Shown: positions 33,864-43,591 of the stretch, piece after piece
Layout of the letters: each line of letters opens with the position of its first letter
Numbering within the stretch: position 1 is the first letter of the stretch
Origin: Bacteroidales bacterium
Lineage (GTDB): Bacteria > Bacteroidota > Bacteroidia > Bacteroidales > WCHB1-69
Assembly: GCA_017454945.1 (NCBI GenBank)
Contig: JAFTCA010000027.1
Location: 24,494-88,493, forward strand
Direction of reading: 5' to 3'
DNA: 64,000 nt
The notes under the pieces: model-generated
Seen by the model: the letters and a program-made list of their open reading frames with translations, nothing else
Database searches by the model: none
What the model was told of the DNA's origin: nothing
Made by a program: the position numbers and the translations under genes

Positions 33864-34667
33864 TTAAAACATTCTTTCTTTGATTCTAGTAATCACTTCC
33901 TTAGTGTAAAGCGGAAAGTCGGCTTTCATCATCCAATCGTAATATTGGGGTTCATATCTGAAGACCTGCTCCACCGTCCGGCCCTTGTGTTTTCCAAAAT
34001 TGAAGACCTCCTCGTCATTCTCGTTGAAAACAATGTGTCCTGCAAAATCCACACTTCGCGATTCGCTGGAAAAATTGCTCAGCGCTTTCACGTCATTCTG
34101 AATGGGACAGGATACTTTCCCAGTCTTTCTGTCTTGATATTCAGCGTTTTGATATTTGTCGAGCTGTGCTTTCAGCACCTCGTAGGTGGCACGGGTGTCG
34201 GCTTCAGCCTGATGGGCGTCGTCGAGATTCTTGCCACAATATAACTTATAGGCAGCCACCAGGTTACGAGGTTCCATCTTATGAAAAATATTCTGCACGT
34301 CTATCAGGCGACGGTCTCTAAAGTCGAGACGGCGACCACAACGCAGAAACTCTTCCACCAACAGGGGAACATCAAACTTGTTGGAATTGAAGCCCGCCAA
34401 GTCGGCATCACCAATAAAAGCCAGAACCTCATCGGCAACATCCTCAAACTTAGGCTTATCCTTTACATCAGCATCCCAAATGCCGTGCACTTCTGAACAC
34501 TCGCGAGGGATATGTATGCCCGGGTTGATGAGCATTGTTTTCACCTCTTCGTCACCGTTTTCATTCACTTTTAACATGGACAGCTCCACAATCTTGTCCT
34601 TGCCGATATTCAGACCTGTTGTCTCCAAGTCGAAGAACACCAACGGTCTTTCCAAATTCAGTTTCAT
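33864..34667 (-). CDS. DEDDh 3'-5' exonuclease with C-terminal DUF3820-like domain
   Basis: 267 residues. The exonuclease domain has Asp13 and Glu15 (FFDLETTGL), a second Asp in LAGFNSNKFDVPLL, and His-x4-Asp in DAHQAEADTRAT, so all four acidic ligands and the His are present. It resembles DNA polymerase III epsilon and ExoX. A short C-terminal domain (EEVFNFGKHKGRTVEQVF, then YDWMMKADFP) is found in ExoX-type and DUF3820 proteins. Stand-alone proofreading or repair is likely. First gene of the run that ends with the ABC permease. Confidence 0.9.
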   Translation of the reverse strand: MKLNLERPLVFFDLETTGLNIGKDKIVELSMLKVNENGDEEVKTMLINPGIHIPRECSEVHGIWDADVKDKPKFEDVADEVLAFIGDADLAGFNSNKFDVPLLVEEFLRCGRRLDFRDRRLIDVQNIFHKMEPRNLVAAYKLYCGKNLDDAHQAEADTRATYEVLKAQLDKYQNAEYQDRKTGKVSCPIQNDVKALSNFSSESRSVDFAGHIVFNENDEEVFNFGKHKGRTVEQVFRYEPQYYDWMMKADFPLYTKEVITRIKERMF

Positions 34668-34753
34668 ATGATTGCTTTTTTTTGATTATCTTTATCTTAC
34701 AAACAAACAGCCATAAAATCCATTTGTTCTTTATTCTCTGAATTTTGAATTTC

Positions 34754-34773
34754 AGACGCGGCGCGCCGCGTCT
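34754..34773. repeat. Perfect 20-bp palindrome followed by CTCTAC
   Basis: AGACGCGGCGCGCCGCGTCT reads the same on both strands. On the minus strand it is preceded by GTAGAG, giving a GTAG-footed hairpin of the REP kind. It sits between the T9SS protein gene and the exonuclease, next to a TTTGAATTTCAG repeat word. Confidence 0.65.
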
Positions 34774-34798
34774 CTACAACTCTCATCTCTCATCTCCC

Positions 34799-36970
34799 CT
34801 ACCTCTTCACCACTTTGGCCACTGCGCTGCCGGCTTTCACAAAATACAATCCCGTCGGCAACGATGACATATCCACTCTGATGCGAACATCGTTGAAATC
34901 GTTATTGGCTGCAGGCAGTCGTTGCAACAGGCGGCCTTGCGCATCATACAGTCGGATGTCGGCGGGTCTTTCAGTGCCACGTTCCAACTCCACATCCACA
35001 TAAGCCGTAGTGGGATTGGGGAACACGCGCAGCGTAGCCGGCTTAACATTGCGAATACCAGTCATATCCCATGGCTTGCCCACCACAGGGCGAATCATCG
35101 GGGAGCCTTTCAGCAGAGGCTTCTTCCATTCCGAAGATGTCTTGTACACAAAATAATCACGAGCATCATTGTTGACATCGAAGCCTATGTTGAGTTGCGT
35201 ACCATGATTCTGATAAAAGCCCACATAGAAGGTGCCCGAAATGGCCACAGGGTCGGTGTAATAATCCACAAAATTGAGGAATTCGGAAGCGTGACGCGGC
35301 AGCTGTCCCTCCTTGGAATATATCACTTCTCCGGGAACACCGTTATTGTCGTTCCAAACCATCAGGGTGAAATATTCCTCATTGGCGTCGTTTTGCACAT
35401 GGTTGAACCACATACGCACACTGCGCAATGTGTCGGGCTGGGCCAGTTGATAGCGCACAGCCAAATATATCTGCGGTTTAGCTATCGCCGATATGATAGA
35501 ATAACCGGCTTCGGCCGTACCGTCATCGTAGGCGTAATAGTTGTGGAACTTCTGATAGAAGCGGCAGGTGTCGTTCACATGGCGCTCATCGCCCGTGCCG
35601 CCCGTCACTTGGAACACATGGGTAATCACAAACTCAGCACTGTCTTTATTATCCTGAGGAAGAGTGAATTGCACAGGCGGATTGGCATGACCATCGTAAG
35701 TGTGCCATCCCCTAACGTGGAAGGGGTCGGCATTTTCGTTGTTGCTCTTATATTCGCCCACCTGCGAAGAACCATTTTTCACTACCGTATATGAGTAGTT
35801 GGTATTCTTCACGGTATTGGAAATATTGGTCAGGCGGTTGGAAAATGACGAGCGCAAATCGTTAGGACGATACTGGTGCCACGGCATGGCCTGGTACTTG
35901 GCCAATAACGAATTGACAGGCGATACGAAGGCCACATCATTAGGATAAATATCTGACTGTGTACGATTTATGTTCAAGCAAACATAATCAATGTGCCACT
36001 GGTCCACATTGCTGGCCCATCCTGTGATGCCATTGCCCTCCAGACTGGCGTAGTTGCGGAAGCGGAACTGGAAATTATCGCGCAAATACTGCGGGTCGGT
36101 GATAGGAATCATCACTTGTTGGAAGAAGAGACCTGTGGCCTCATACACAGCATCTTGCATAAAGCCAGGCGTGCTCCATATATGATTCCACACCATTTCG
36201 GGACCCATAATCGAATCGGAAGGCATCATTACAGAATCGCCTTTAGCGTGGAACTCGGAAAACACAAGGTAATCGCCGTCAATAAAGGGATTCCACAAGG
36301 TGTCGCCAGCCGTATAGTCATATAGCAATTCAACCGGAGAATATCTGTATCCCACAAAAATGGTGTCACCTGTGGCATAGCCGAATTCAAGCACAAGAGA
36401 ATCGGTTGTTTCCGGAGCATCACCCACTCGCTCCCACTCCCTATATTTAGGAGTGCCTTCCTGCGGGAACACTGCACCACCCGGCTGAAAATAGAAGCTG
36501 AAATAGAGAGAGTCTTGGATTTTTATTTTTCTAGGGGTTGTAAAGATGGAATCAAGGCGGATGGGCTGCGATGTCAGTGTGTCGGCAGCAAATTGGGTGC
36601 TGTTCGCATGGGCATATATTTTGCCATGCTGGTCCAAAGCATCGAGTGTTGCCACACCCAACGTAGGAGGTGCTATAGAAAACCCCTGATTGACAAACGC
36701 TTGCTTGTCTTGCCACAGCTTTTTGTTCGGGAATCCCATATAGTCGGAAAAATCGTCTACAAAGGGCAGCTTCACCGCTTCGGGAGCTGTACCATACACC
36801 TGCAACGACGATTGCGACTGCCTGTGCATCAGTGTGGGATTACCTGTGAGGCCCGTCAGCACTTCTTCCTGTGCGAAGAGAAAAAATGGGGAAAAAAGAA
36901 CCCATATCAGTGATAAGAAACTGATATTCTTGATATTAAAAAATCTTAAAAACATGTTTGTCATGGACAT
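34799..36970 (-). CDS. Secreted protein with type A type IX sorting domain
   Basis: 723 residues with a signal peptide (MFLRFFNIKNISFLSLIWVL, cut after FFLFAQ). The body is beta-rich with no catalytic motif that I recognise. The last 80 residues (LRVFPNPTTAYVDVELERG, then LYDAQGRLLQRLPA, then SLPTGLYFVKAG, ending VVKR) are a textbook T9SS C-terminal domain. The protein should cross the outer membrane via PorV/PorU-type machinery and be attached to the surface. The ATG at 36970 overlaps the PASTA gene stop (TAATG), so translation may be coupled; later Met codons at 36964 and 36955 are possible starts. Confidence 0.85.
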   Translation of the reverse strand: MSMTNMFLRFFNIKNISFLSLIWVLFSPFFLFAQEEVLTGLTGNPTLMHRQSQSSLQVYGTAPEAVKLPFVDDFSDYMGFPNKKLWQDKQAFVNQGFSIAPPTLGVATLDALDQHGKIYAHANSTQFAADTLTSQPIRLDSIFTTPRKIKIQDSLYFSFYFQPGGAVFPQEGTPKYREWERVGDAPETTDSLVLEFGYATGDTIFVGYRYSPVELLYDYTAGDTLWNPFIDGDYLVFSEFHAKGDSVMMPSDSIMGPEMVWNHIWSTPGFMQDAVYEATGLFFQQVMIPITDPQYLRDNFQFRFRNYASLEGNGITGWASNVDQWHIDYVCLNINRTQSDIYPNDVAFVSPVNSLLAKYQAMPWHQYRPNDLRSSFSNRLTNISNTVKNTNYSYTVVKNGSSQVGEYKSNNENADPFHVRGWHTYDGHANPPVQFTLPQDNKDSAEFVITHVFQVTGGTGDERHVNDTCRFYQKFHNYYAYDDGTAEAGYSIISAIAKPQIYLAVRYQLAQPDTLRSVRMWFNHVQNDANEEYFTLMVWNDNNGVPGEVIYSKEGQLPRHASEFLNFVDYYTDPVAISGTFYVGFYQNHGTQLNIGFDVNNDARDYFVYKTSSEWKKPLLKGSPMIRPVVGKPWDMTGIRNVKPATLRVFPNPTTAYVDVELERGTERPADIRLYDAQGRLLQRLPAANNDFNDVRIRVDMSSLPTGLYFVKAGSAVAKVVKR

Positions 36971-37572
36971 TATTCATTAGAACTGGCAGTTGAGTCGGCT
37001 GGAGCAACTGATGCCGGCAAATCTTCGATGTCTTTTCCCACCACCAGCGTAATCTTATCTCCTTGATTGATTTCGGTATTCGGCGCAATGGAGCGGCCTT
37101 TGTAGAGTTGCTCCAACACAGCATTCTCAAACGGGCTGGGCTTATAGATGACACCTTCCAATTCCAAGCCGATGGCTTTAAGCATAATCTCAGCCTGACG
37201 CAGCGAAACATCCTTCAACTCGGGCATCAGCACCTTGGGCGGCACCGAAGAAGCGATGGAAAGATACACTTTGCGGCCTTTCTTCACCATCTCGGCAGCT
37301 TCAGGGTTCTGGCGCAGCACCGTGCCTTCCTTAACAGACTTGTCGTAAACATAGTCGGAAATAACAATAATGAAGTCGGAAGAGTGGTCTGCCAGCAGCG
37401 CTTCGGCCTCCTGTCCCACAAAGTTGGGCATCTTCACTTCCTGACCGTGACGCGTATAGACTCTGAGGAAAATCATGGCCGCCACAATCAGCAATATCGT
37501 AATCACCACAGCCAGCAGCAGATGGAACCATATTTTTCGGGGACTGAAAAACTCTTTTAATTTGGAGCCCAT
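36970..37572 (-). CDS. PASTA-domain membrane protein
   Basis: 200 residues from MGSKLKEFFSPRKIWFHLLL. A single transmembrane helix (LLLAVVITILLIVAAMIF) is followed by two PASTA domains (VKMPNFVGQEAEALL to VYLSIAS, then KVLMPELKDVSLRQAE to ITLVVG). Unlike Gram-positive PASTA proteins, there is no kinase or transpeptidase domain. PASTA modules bind peptidoglycan fragments; in Bacteroidota such proteins are found near cell-wall and rluD genes. An upstream ATG at 37674 lies before the promoter box (37632-37639) and is rejected. Confidence 0.88.
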   Translation of the reverse strand: MGSKLKEFFSPRKIWFHLLLAVVITILLIVAAMIFLRVYTRHGQEVKMPNFVGQEAEALLADHSSDFIIVISDYVYDKSVKEGTVLRQNPEAAEMVKKGRKVYLSIASSVPPKVLMPELKDVSLRQAEIMLKAIGLELEGVIYKPSPFENAVLEQLYKGRSIAPNTEINQGDKITLVVGKDIEDLPASVAPADSTASSNE

Positions 37573-37631
37573 AATATCAACAATACATTTATACGATAAC
37601 CAATAAAAAAAGAAAATATTGTAAGTGTTTG

Positions 37632-37639
37632 CAAAAATA
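37632..37639 (-). promoter_or_regulatory. Promoter -7 element TATTTTTG for the PASTA gene
   Basis: Exact match on the minus strand, 59 bases before the chosen ATG. Confidence 0.6.
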
Positions 37640-37661
37640 ATAAAAATAACCCAAAAGGATG

Positions 37662-37669
37662 TATCTTTG
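37662..37669 (+). promoter_or_regulatory. Promoter -7 element TATCTTTG
   Basis: Exact match. The start of transcription near 37676 makes the ATG at 37708 more likely than that at 37687 for the nucleotidyltransferase. Confidence 0.6.
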
Positions 37670-37707
37670 CCCATATTTTTCGCACTATGACTTGCTCTAC
37701 AATTTCC

Positions 37708-38439
37708 ATGGACAAAATCACCGGTTTTATTTTCGCTGCCGGCTTAGGCACACGCCTCTACCCCCTTACCAAAGACAAGCCCAAAGCATTGGTCGAGGTG
37801 GACGGCAAAACGCTCCTTGAACATACCATTCGCAAACTGACGGGTACCGGCATTAAGCGTCTGGTTATCAATGTGCACCATTTCGGCCAGCAGATCATCG
37901 ACTTTGTGGCCAGCCACTCTTTCGATGCCGACATCCGCATCTCCGACGAACGCGCCGAGCTGCTCGACACGGCCGGCGGACTCAAGTTTGCCGAGCCGCT
38001 GCTCAACGACTGCGACCATATCCTGCTGCACAATGTGGACATCCTTTCTTCCATCGACCTGCAGGCGCTCTGCCAAGCACATATTGCCAGTGAGGCTCTG
38101 GCCACGCTGGCTGTCAAGCAGCGCGAAACCTCACGCTACTTCCTGTTTGACCCAGAGACCATGCAGCTGTGTGGTTGGGAAAACAAAAAAACGGGAGAGG
38201 TAAAGGAATCTCGACCCTGCAACAAATCTATACCGCTCGCTTTCAGCGGAATACACATCATTAAAAGAGAACTGCTCAACCACATCCCCGACACTACCAA
38301 GCGTTCCGTCACCCCACTCTACCTGGAGCTGGCGCGCACGCAGGTCATCAAAGGATGGCAACACCAGCAGGACCGCTGGATGGACATCGGCAAATACGAA
38401 GATTATCTGACGCTGCTGCCGGGTTTCACCTCTTTCTGA
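37708..38439 (+). CDS. Sugar-1-phosphate nucleotidyltransferase (MurU/GCD1-like)
   Basis: 243 residues from [20 protein letters not shown]. The signature [20 protein letters not shown] binds the nucleotide and the sugar phosphate, HNVDILSS carries a metal-binding Asp, and [10 protein letters not shown] closes the domain. The closest known types are mannose-1-phosphate guanylyltransferases and MurNAc-1-phosphate uridylyltransferase MurU; sequence alone does not separate them. It lacks a left-handed beta-helix, so it is a short form. Its last 37 bases overlap the end of metG on the other strand. Confidence 0.85.
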   Translation: MDKITGFIFAAGLGTRLYPLTKDKPKALVEVDGKTLLEHTIRKLTGTGIKRLVINVHHFGQQIIDFVASHSFDADIRISDERAELLDTAGGLKFAEPLLNDCDHILLHNVDILSSIDLQALCQAHIASEALATLAVKQRETSRYFLFDPETMQLCGWENKKTGEVKESRPCNKSIPLAFSGIHIIKRELLNHIPDTTKRSVTPLYLELARTQVIKGWQHQQDRWMDIGKYEDYLTLLPGFTSF

Positions 38440-40460
38440 GGCTGGAGCAACGAGAGTTCGCCATTAGCATTTTCGGCCATAAGTACCATTCCGTGCGATA
38501 AGGTTCCTTTTATCTCTTTGGCTTTCAGATTGATAAGCATCAACACCTGCTTGCCTACCAGCGATTCGGGCTCGTAATACTCGGCAATACCCGACACCAC
38601 CTCGCGCACATCCACACCCGTATCCACTTTCAGTTTCAACAATTTCTTGGTCTTGGCCACTTTCTCGGCAGCCAGCACGGTGCAGACGCGCAAATCCATG
38701 GTCTGGAAATCGTCGTACGAAATATCCTCTTTAGCGGGTTCCACAGCGGCATTGGCCATCTGGTTGGCCTTCTTAATATCTTCCAACTTCTTTAATTGCG
38801 CTGCAATTACCTCATCCTCAATCTTTTCAAAAAGATATTCAGGCGCATTGATTTTATCGCCAGCCTTCAGCAGGTCGGTGCGGCCACCCTCGTTCCAATC
38901 GTGGATATTGATGTTGAGCATACGCTGTAATTTTGCAGCGGTAAAAGGCAGGAACGGCTCGCAAAGCACCGACAGGCACGCGCAAATTTGCAACGAAACA
39001 TGCAGGATGGTCTTCACGGCTTCGGGATCTTCTTTTTGTTTCTTCCAAGGCTCTGTATCCGTAAGATACTTATTACCCAAGCGGGCGAGGTTCATCAGCT
39101 CGGCCTGCGCCTCTCTGAAACGGTACTTTTCGATAGAACCACCTATCAAAGCGGGAAATTCTTTAATTTTCTCCAGCACTTCTTTCTCATAATCAGTCAG
39201 TTTGCCCATTTCAGGGACAATACCGCCATAATACTTTTGTGTAAGCACTACGGTGCGGTTCACAAAGTTGCCGAAAATAGCCAGCAACTCATTGTTATTC
39301 TTAGCCTGGAAGTCGGCCCATGTAAAGTCAGAATCTTTGGTTTCGGGAGCTATTGAGGTGAGCATGTAGCGCAGCACATCCTGCTTGCCTTTGAACTCCT
39401 CGAGGTACTCGTGCAGCCAGATGGCCCAGTTGCGCGAGGTGGAAATCTTGTCGCCTTCGAGGTTCAGGAACTCATTGGCGGGCACATTCTCAGGCAGGAT
39501 ATAGGAGCCTTCGGCTTTGAGCATGCACGGGAAAATTATACAGTGGAAAACGATGTTGTCCTTACCGATAAAATGCACCAGTTCGGTTTCTTCGTCCTTC
39601 CACCACTTTTCCCAATTGCTGTCGTGGTTGGCCTCGCACCACTCTTTGGTGGCGGATATGTAGCCGATAGGCGCATCAAACCATACATAGAGCACCTTGC
39701 CTTCAGCCTCTTTCAGTGGCACCTTCACACCCCAGTCCAGGTCGCGGGTCACCGCACGAGGTTGCAAGCCCTGCTCAATCCACGATTTGCACTGGCCGTA
39801 CACATTGGTTTTCCAATCGTCTTTATGGCCTTTCAAAATCCACTCTTTCAACCATCCTTCGTACTCATTCAGAGGAAGATACCAGTGCTTTGTCTCTTTC
39901 ATAACGGGCACATTGCCGCTCAGGGTAGAGCGCGGATTAATCAGGTCGGTGGCATTCAGGCTTGTACCGCAGGCCTCACACTGGTCGCCATAGGCCTTTT
40001 CGTTGTTGCAATGGGGACAAGTGCCTATAATATAGCGGTCGGCCAAAAACTGTTTGGCCTCCTCATCGTAATACTGTTTGGTGGTCTTTTCAATGAGTTT
40101 GCCCTCATTGTACAGCTTGGTGAAGAACTCGGCAGCCGTGGCATGATGGGTCGGATTGGACGTACGCGAGTAGATATCGAAAGATATGCCCAGTTCCTCA
40201 AACGATTTCTTAATGATGGCATGGTAGCGGTCCACGATAGCCTGCGGGGTGGTGTGCTCCTTGCGAGCCTTGATGGTGATGGGCACGCCATGCTCATCGC
40301 TACCGCCGAGGAAAAACACTTCCCTGCCCGTGGCGCGCAGATAACGTACAAAGATGTCGGCGGGAACATACACGCCAGCCAAGTGTCCTATATGTACGGG
40401 ACCGTTGGCGTATGGAAGCGCCGTGGTGACCGTATAACGTTTTTTCAGTGGATTTGCCAT
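38403..40460 (-). CDS. metG: Methionyl-tRNA synthetase
   Basis: 685 residues. The class I HIGH motif is PVHIGHLAG near 17-25, the KMSKS motif is present as DKISTSRNW near 335, and the zinc knuckles [18 protein letters not shown] are complete. The C-terminal 110 residues are an EMAP-II/OB-fold tRNA-binding domain ([20 protein letters not shown]). Its 3' end is convergent with, and runs 37 bases into, the nucleotidyltransferase gene. The promoter is 23 bases before the start. Confidence 0.97.
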   Translation of the reverse strand: MANPLKKRYTVTTALPYANGPVHIGHLAGVYVPADIFVRYLRATGREVFFLGGSDEHGVPITIKARKEHTTPQAIVDRYHAIIKKSFEELGISFDIYSRTSNPTHHATAAEFFTKLYNEGKLIEKTTKQYYDEEAKQFLADRYIIGTCPHCNNEKAYGDQCEACGTSLNATDLINPRSTLSGNVPVMKETKHWYLPLNEYEGWLKEWILKGHKDDWKTNVYGQCKSWIEQGLQPRAVTRDLDWGVKVPLKEAEGKVLYVWFDAPIGYISATKEWCEANHDSNWEKWWKDEETELVHFIGKDNIVFHCIIFPCMLKAEGSYILPENVPANEFLNLEGDKISTSRNWAIWLHEYLEEFKGKQDVLRYMLTSIAPETKDSDFTWADFQAKNNNELLAIFGNFVNRTVVLTQKYYGGIVPEMGKLTDYEKEVLEKIKEFPALIGGSIEKYRFREAQAELMNLARLGNKYLTDTEPWKKQKEDPEAVKTILHVSLQICACLSVLCEPFLPFTAAKLQRMLNINIHDWNEGGRTDLLKAGDKINAPEYLFEKIEDEVIAAQLKKLEDIKKANQMANAAVEPAKEDISYDDFQTMDLRVCTVLAAEKVAKTKKLLKLKVDTGVDVREVVSGIAEYYEPESLVGKQVLMLINLKAKEIKGTLSHGMVLMAENANGELSLLQPQKEVKPGSSVR

Positions 40461-40482
40461 AATTGTTTTGTTTTAGAAGATG

Positions 40483-40490
40483 CAAAGATA
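40483..40490 (-). promoter_or_regulatory. Promoter -7 element TATCTTTG for metG
   Basis: Exact match on the minus strand. Confidence 0.6.
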
Positions 40491-40614
40491 CAAAAATGTC
40501 GCTATTGATTTGCGAAAGCATTTTGTTAATTACAAACAACATATTCAAGCATTTCAATACTGCTACATCTCAACATTTCTACAATTAAACATCGCAACAA
40601 TTAAACAAAAACAT

Positions 40615-40622
40615 TATCTTTG
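40615..40622 (+). promoter_or_regulatory. Promoter -7 element TATCTTTG for the PspC gene
   Basis: Exact match, 20 bases before the ATG at 40642; it excludes longer upstream reading frames. Confidence 0.6.
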
Positions 40623-40641
40623 CCGAAAATATCATTACGCT

Positions 40642-40848
40642 ATGGAAGAAAATCCCTCCTATAAAAAAATGTACCGCAGCATGACCGACCGCAGGATTGC
40701 TGGTGTGTGCGGCGGTTTGGGCGAATATTTCAATATCGATCCCGTTATTATTCGTATCGCTTTCCTCGTAGCCCTTCTGATGGCAGGCGGCGGCGGTTTG
40801 CTTTACCTAATTATGTGGATAGCCGTTCCCGAAAAGAGAGATTTTTAA
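40642..40848 (+). CDS. PspC-domain small membrane protein
   Basis: 68 residues. The sequence KKMYRSMTDRRIAGVCGGLG followed by EYFNIDPVIIRIAFLVALLM is the PspC domain, ending in a second hydrophobic stretch (LLYLIMWIAVP). In enterobacteria PspC belongs to the phage-shock membrane-stress response; stand-alone PspC proteins in Bacteroidota have unclear roles. Monocistronic. Confidence 0.92.
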   Translation: MEENPSYKKMYRSMTDRRIAGVCGGLGEYFNIDPVIIRIAFLVALLMAGGGGLLYLIMWIAVPEKRDF

Positions 40849-40920
40849 ATTCAAAATTCAGAGTTCAGAATTCAAAGACGATTATTCCTTTTGAATTTTG
40901 ATTTTTGAATTCTGAATTTC
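40849..40920. repeat. Palindromic AATTC-word repeat between convergent genes
   Basis: AAATTCAAAATTCAGAGTTC on the left mirrors TTTTGATTTTTGAATTCTG on the right around CGATTATTCC. Same word family as 18640, 23310 and 30870. It may act as a bidirectional terminator. Confidence 0.55.
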
Positions 40921-40923
40921 TAT

Positions 40924-41544
40924 CTAGTGTAACCGTGCGCCTATCAGGTGCATAAATTCCTGACGTGTGTTGGAATTTTTGAGGAACGCCCCCGTAAATT
41001 CGGAGGTGGTGGTTACTGAATTCTGTTTCTGGATGCCGCGCATCGACATGCACAAGTGCTGTGCTTCGATAACGACGGCCACGCCTATGGGATTGAGCAC
41101 TTCTTGCAAACAATCCTTGATTTGTGTTGTCAGTCGCTCTTGCAACTGCAAACGGCGCGAATAGGCCTCCACTACACGTGGTATCTTGCTGAGTCCCACG
41201 ATGGTGCCATTAGGAATATAACCCACATGCGCCTTGCCAAAGAAGGGCAACAGATGGTGCTCGCAAAGCGAATAAATCTCAATATCCTTTACAATGACAA
41301 TCTGCTTGTAATCCTCGTGAAACAGGGCTCCGCGCAAAATCTCTTTCGGGTCGAGGCTGTAGCCATGGGTGAGGTACTGCATGGACTTGGCTGCACGCAA
41401 TGGAGTTTTAATCAACCCCTCACGAGTAGGGTCTTCCTTAATGACAGTGAGTATGTTATGATAGCTTTCGGCTAAACTTTTCAGACTTTCCTCATTGTAC
41501 AAGTCTATTCTTTCGTATCCTTCGTCTTCGCGGTCTTGATTCAT
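40924..41544 (-). CDS. folE: GTP cyclohydrolase I
   Basis: 206 residues. It makes dihydroneopterin triphosphate from GTP, the first step to folate. The zinc and catalytic stretch [20 protein letters not shown] at about 106-125 and [15 protein letters not shown] near 163-177 are intact, as is the C-terminal RQEFMHLI. It starts three bases after the MBL hydrolase stop, and with the MORN protein gene forms a three-gene minus-strand run. Confidence 0.97.
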   Translation of the reverse strand: MNQDREDEGYERIDLYNEESLKSLAESYHNILTVIKEDPTREGLIKTPLRAAKSMQYLTHGYSLDPKEILRGALFHEDYKQIVIVKDIEIYSLCEHHLLPFFGKAHVGYIPNGTIVGLSKIPRVVEAYSRRLQLQERLTTQIKDCLQEVLNPIGVAVVIEAQHLCMSMRGIQKQNSVTTTSEFTGAFLKNSNTRQEFMHLIGARLH

Positions 41545-41547
41545 AGT

Positions 41548-42189
41548 TTATTGTAAAAATCTTAGAAATGGGTTATCCGTTTTTTCTTTTATCAAAGTGG
41601 TTGCTGGGCCATGGCCAGGATAGACCACCGTCTGTCCGTCGAGTGCAAAAAGGCGCGTAAGGCTCTGTTGCAACACGGCATGGTTGCCCGAGGGAAGGTC
41701 ACTGCGGCCAATGCTGCCCTCGAAAAGCACATCGCCGGAGAAGAGGACCTTCTCAGCGGCATCATAGAGGCAAATGCTGCCATCACAATGGCCGGGCGTG
41801 GTCAGCACTTCCAATTGCTGATGGCCAAACACGATTGGGTGACTGTCGTCAAGCAGCGTGGGCATCGGCGTTTCGATGGCATCGTAACCAAATGCAATGC
41901 AATAGGCCGATGACTGCGAGTAGATTTTCATGCCTTCCTTGTGTAACAGCAGTTCCGCATCTGGATAACGCTCCTTACAGAACGCATTTCCATATATGTG
42001 GTCAACATGAGGATGCGTATTGATAATGTACTTCACCCTAAGTTTATGCTCGCTGATGTAAGAGGAAAGACGCTCATCATCTGCCATGTTGGAGTTACCC
42101 GGGTCGATGATAACAGCCTCCAAAGTCTCATCAAACACTACGTAAGTGTTAACTTGTAAGAAATTGAACGTAAACGTCTTAACTGTCAT
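41548..42189 (-). CDS. Metallo-beta-lactamase-fold hydrolase (glyoxalase II-like)
   Basis: 213 residues. The metal-binding motif is NTHPHVDHIYG (H-x-H-x-D-H), followed by TTPGHCDGSICLY, FSGDVLFEGSIGRSD and YPGHGPATTL, so all ligand positions are filled. Such short proteins act as hydroxyacylglutathione hydrolase-like thioesterases, often on other thiols in anaerobes. The substrate is unknown. Lies between the MORN gene and folE, with 5 and 3 bases spacing. Confidence 0.9.
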   Translation of the reverse strand: MTVKTFTFNFLQVNTYVVFDETLEAVIIDPGNSNMADDERLSSYISEHKLRVKYIINTHPHVDHIYGNAFCKERYPDAELLLHKEGMKIYSQSSAYCIAFGYDAIETPMPTLLDDSHPIVFGHQQLEVLTTPGHCDGSICLYDAAEKVLFSGDVLFEGSIGRSDLPSGNHAVLQQSLTRLFALDGQTVVYPGHGPATTLIKEKTDNPFLRFLQ

Positions 42190-42194
42190 AACAA

Positions 42195-43511
42195 TTAGAA
42201 AGGTTTAGAGGCATTCTCGTCGGTATCTTTATACACTTTGGTCTTCTTGCCATTGACAAATTCCACACTGTAAATCAGCTTGCCAGTGGCATCCCAATAC
42301 GACCATGTACCCGTTCTGTAACGATTGGAGTAGCAGCCGACCATCTGTTTCTTGCCATTGGGATAGAACTCGGCAAAAGGACCTTCGGCCACACCGTTGG
42401 CAAAGTTCTGCTCGCGGATTTTCACGCCGCGTTCGTTATAGAAGCACCACTTGCCGTTCTTTTCGTCCTTGTTGTAAGTACCATTTTCAACGGGCTTGCC
42501 ATTATCAGAATAGTCGAACCATTTGCCATTCTTGAGGCCTGCCGAGTAGTTGCCCACAATCTTCTTGGTGCCATTCTCATTCCAATATTTATAGCTTCCA
42601 TCCTTCTGATTATGAGCATAATTGGCTTCATATTTATGTTCGCCGCTCTCGTGCCAGCCTTTCCACAACTTGGTCATCTCGCCATTGTCGAAGTAGCCTT
42701 CATCCTTCACCTGTCCGTTCTCATACCACTGAGTCCACAGGCCGCACTCCTTACCTTTGCAGAAATTGCCACGACGCTGGATCTTGCCGCTTTCGTACCA
42801 AGCCACCCACTCGCCGGTACGCATACCTTTGTAGTAGTTGCCCTGTTTCCACTTCTCACCGGTTTCGTAATAGTAAGTCCATTGGCCGTCCTGCTGTCCA
42901 TTCACGAAATTACCGCGACTGCCAACTTTACCATTGGGATGATAGAACACCCAGATGCCATCTTGCAAGTCATTGATGGATTTGCCTTCCATCTCCAGAG
43001 TGCCTTCCTTATCCCACCAATGGGCCATGCCATTGAGTTTACCATTGATGTAAGTTCCTTCGAATGAATGCATTCCATTTTCGTGAAACTCGGTCACCGC
43101 TCCGTCGATACTATCATTCAGGTAAGTACATTTTTTATATACGTTGCCGTTGGGGTGGTAGAATGTCCATGCACCATTGCGTTTGCCGTTTTTGAAAGAG
43201 CCTTCCGACTCTACCCTGCCCGACTTGTACCAGCTCTTGAAGGAGCCGTTGTCCATATAGCCTTCCTGACTCAGGCGACCGTCGTCGTACCAAGTTTTCC
43301 ATTGGCCCACGCGCTCTCCGTGGCGGTAGTCGCCCTCCGTCCATTTCAAGCCGTTTTTATGATAAAAAATCCAATGCCCCTCTTCCTTATCGTTTACCCT
43401 TACCCCTACCGAAAGCAGTTTTTTGTTACTCCAATAAGTCTTGACCGTGTCCTGTGCATGCAAGCCCAGCACGAAAGCCAAAATGAGCGCGACAACAAAA
43501 TATTTTTTCAT
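42195..43511 (-). CDS. Secreted long MORN/YwqK-like repeat protein
   Basis: 438 residues from MKKYFVVALILAFVLGLHAQ, a signal peptide. The rest is a chain of about 17 repeats of 22-24 residues with the pattern NG...G.W..YY..G (for example NGKRNGAWTFYHPNGNVYKK). The fold should be a long ribbon of beta-hairpins. In this phylum such proteins are many and unstudied; they are often annotated as YwqK-family antitoxins without evidence. The upstream ATG at 43532 would sit ahead of transcription start from the box at 43537-43544. Confidence 0.85.
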   Translation of the reverse strand: MKKYFVVALILAFVLGLHAQDTVKTYWSNKKLLSVGVRVNDKEEGHWIFYHKNGLKWTEGDYRHGERVGQWKTWYDDGRLSQEGYMDNGSFKSWYKSGRVESEGSFKNGKRNGAWTFYHPNGNVYKKCTYLNDSIDGAVTEFHENGMHSFEGTYINGKLNGMAHWWDKEGTLEMEGKSINDLQDGIWVFYHPNGKVGSRGNFVNGQQDGQWTYYYETGEKWKQGNYYKGMRTGEWVAWYESGKIQRRGNFCKGKECGLWTQWYENGQVKDEGYFDNGEMTKLWKGWHESGEHKYEANYAHNQKDGSYKYWNENGTKKIVGNYSAGLKNGKWFDYSDNGKPVENGTYNKDEKNGKWCFYNERGVKIREQNFANGVAEGPFAEFYPNGKKQMVGCYSNRYRTGTWSYWDATGKLIYSVEFVNGKKTKVYKDTDENASKPF

Positions 43512-43536
43512 AAAAAAGGGTTTAAAATTCAAGTCG

Positions 43537-43544
43537 CAAAATTA
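43537..43544 (-). promoter_or_regulatory. Promoter -7 element TAATTTTG for the MORN-MBL-folE run
   Basis: Exact match on the minus strand; expected start near 43530. Confidence 0.6.
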
Positions 43545-43557
43545 AGCAAAAAAAGCG

Positions 43558-43565
43558 TATCTTTG
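43558..43565 (+). promoter_or_regulatory. Promoter -7 element TATCTTTG for the lipoprotein-aspS unit
   Basis: Exact match, 13 bases from the minus-strand box, so the two diverge from one short region. Confidence 0.6.
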
Positions 43566-43591
43566 CCTTTTGATTTTTCATTCATCATATA

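Noticed and set aside
42195..43511. Toxin-antitoxin system at the MORN repeat gene
   Set aside because: The YwqK antitoxin label rests on annotation only; no toxin gene is adjacent, and a signal peptide puts the protein outside the cytoplasm.
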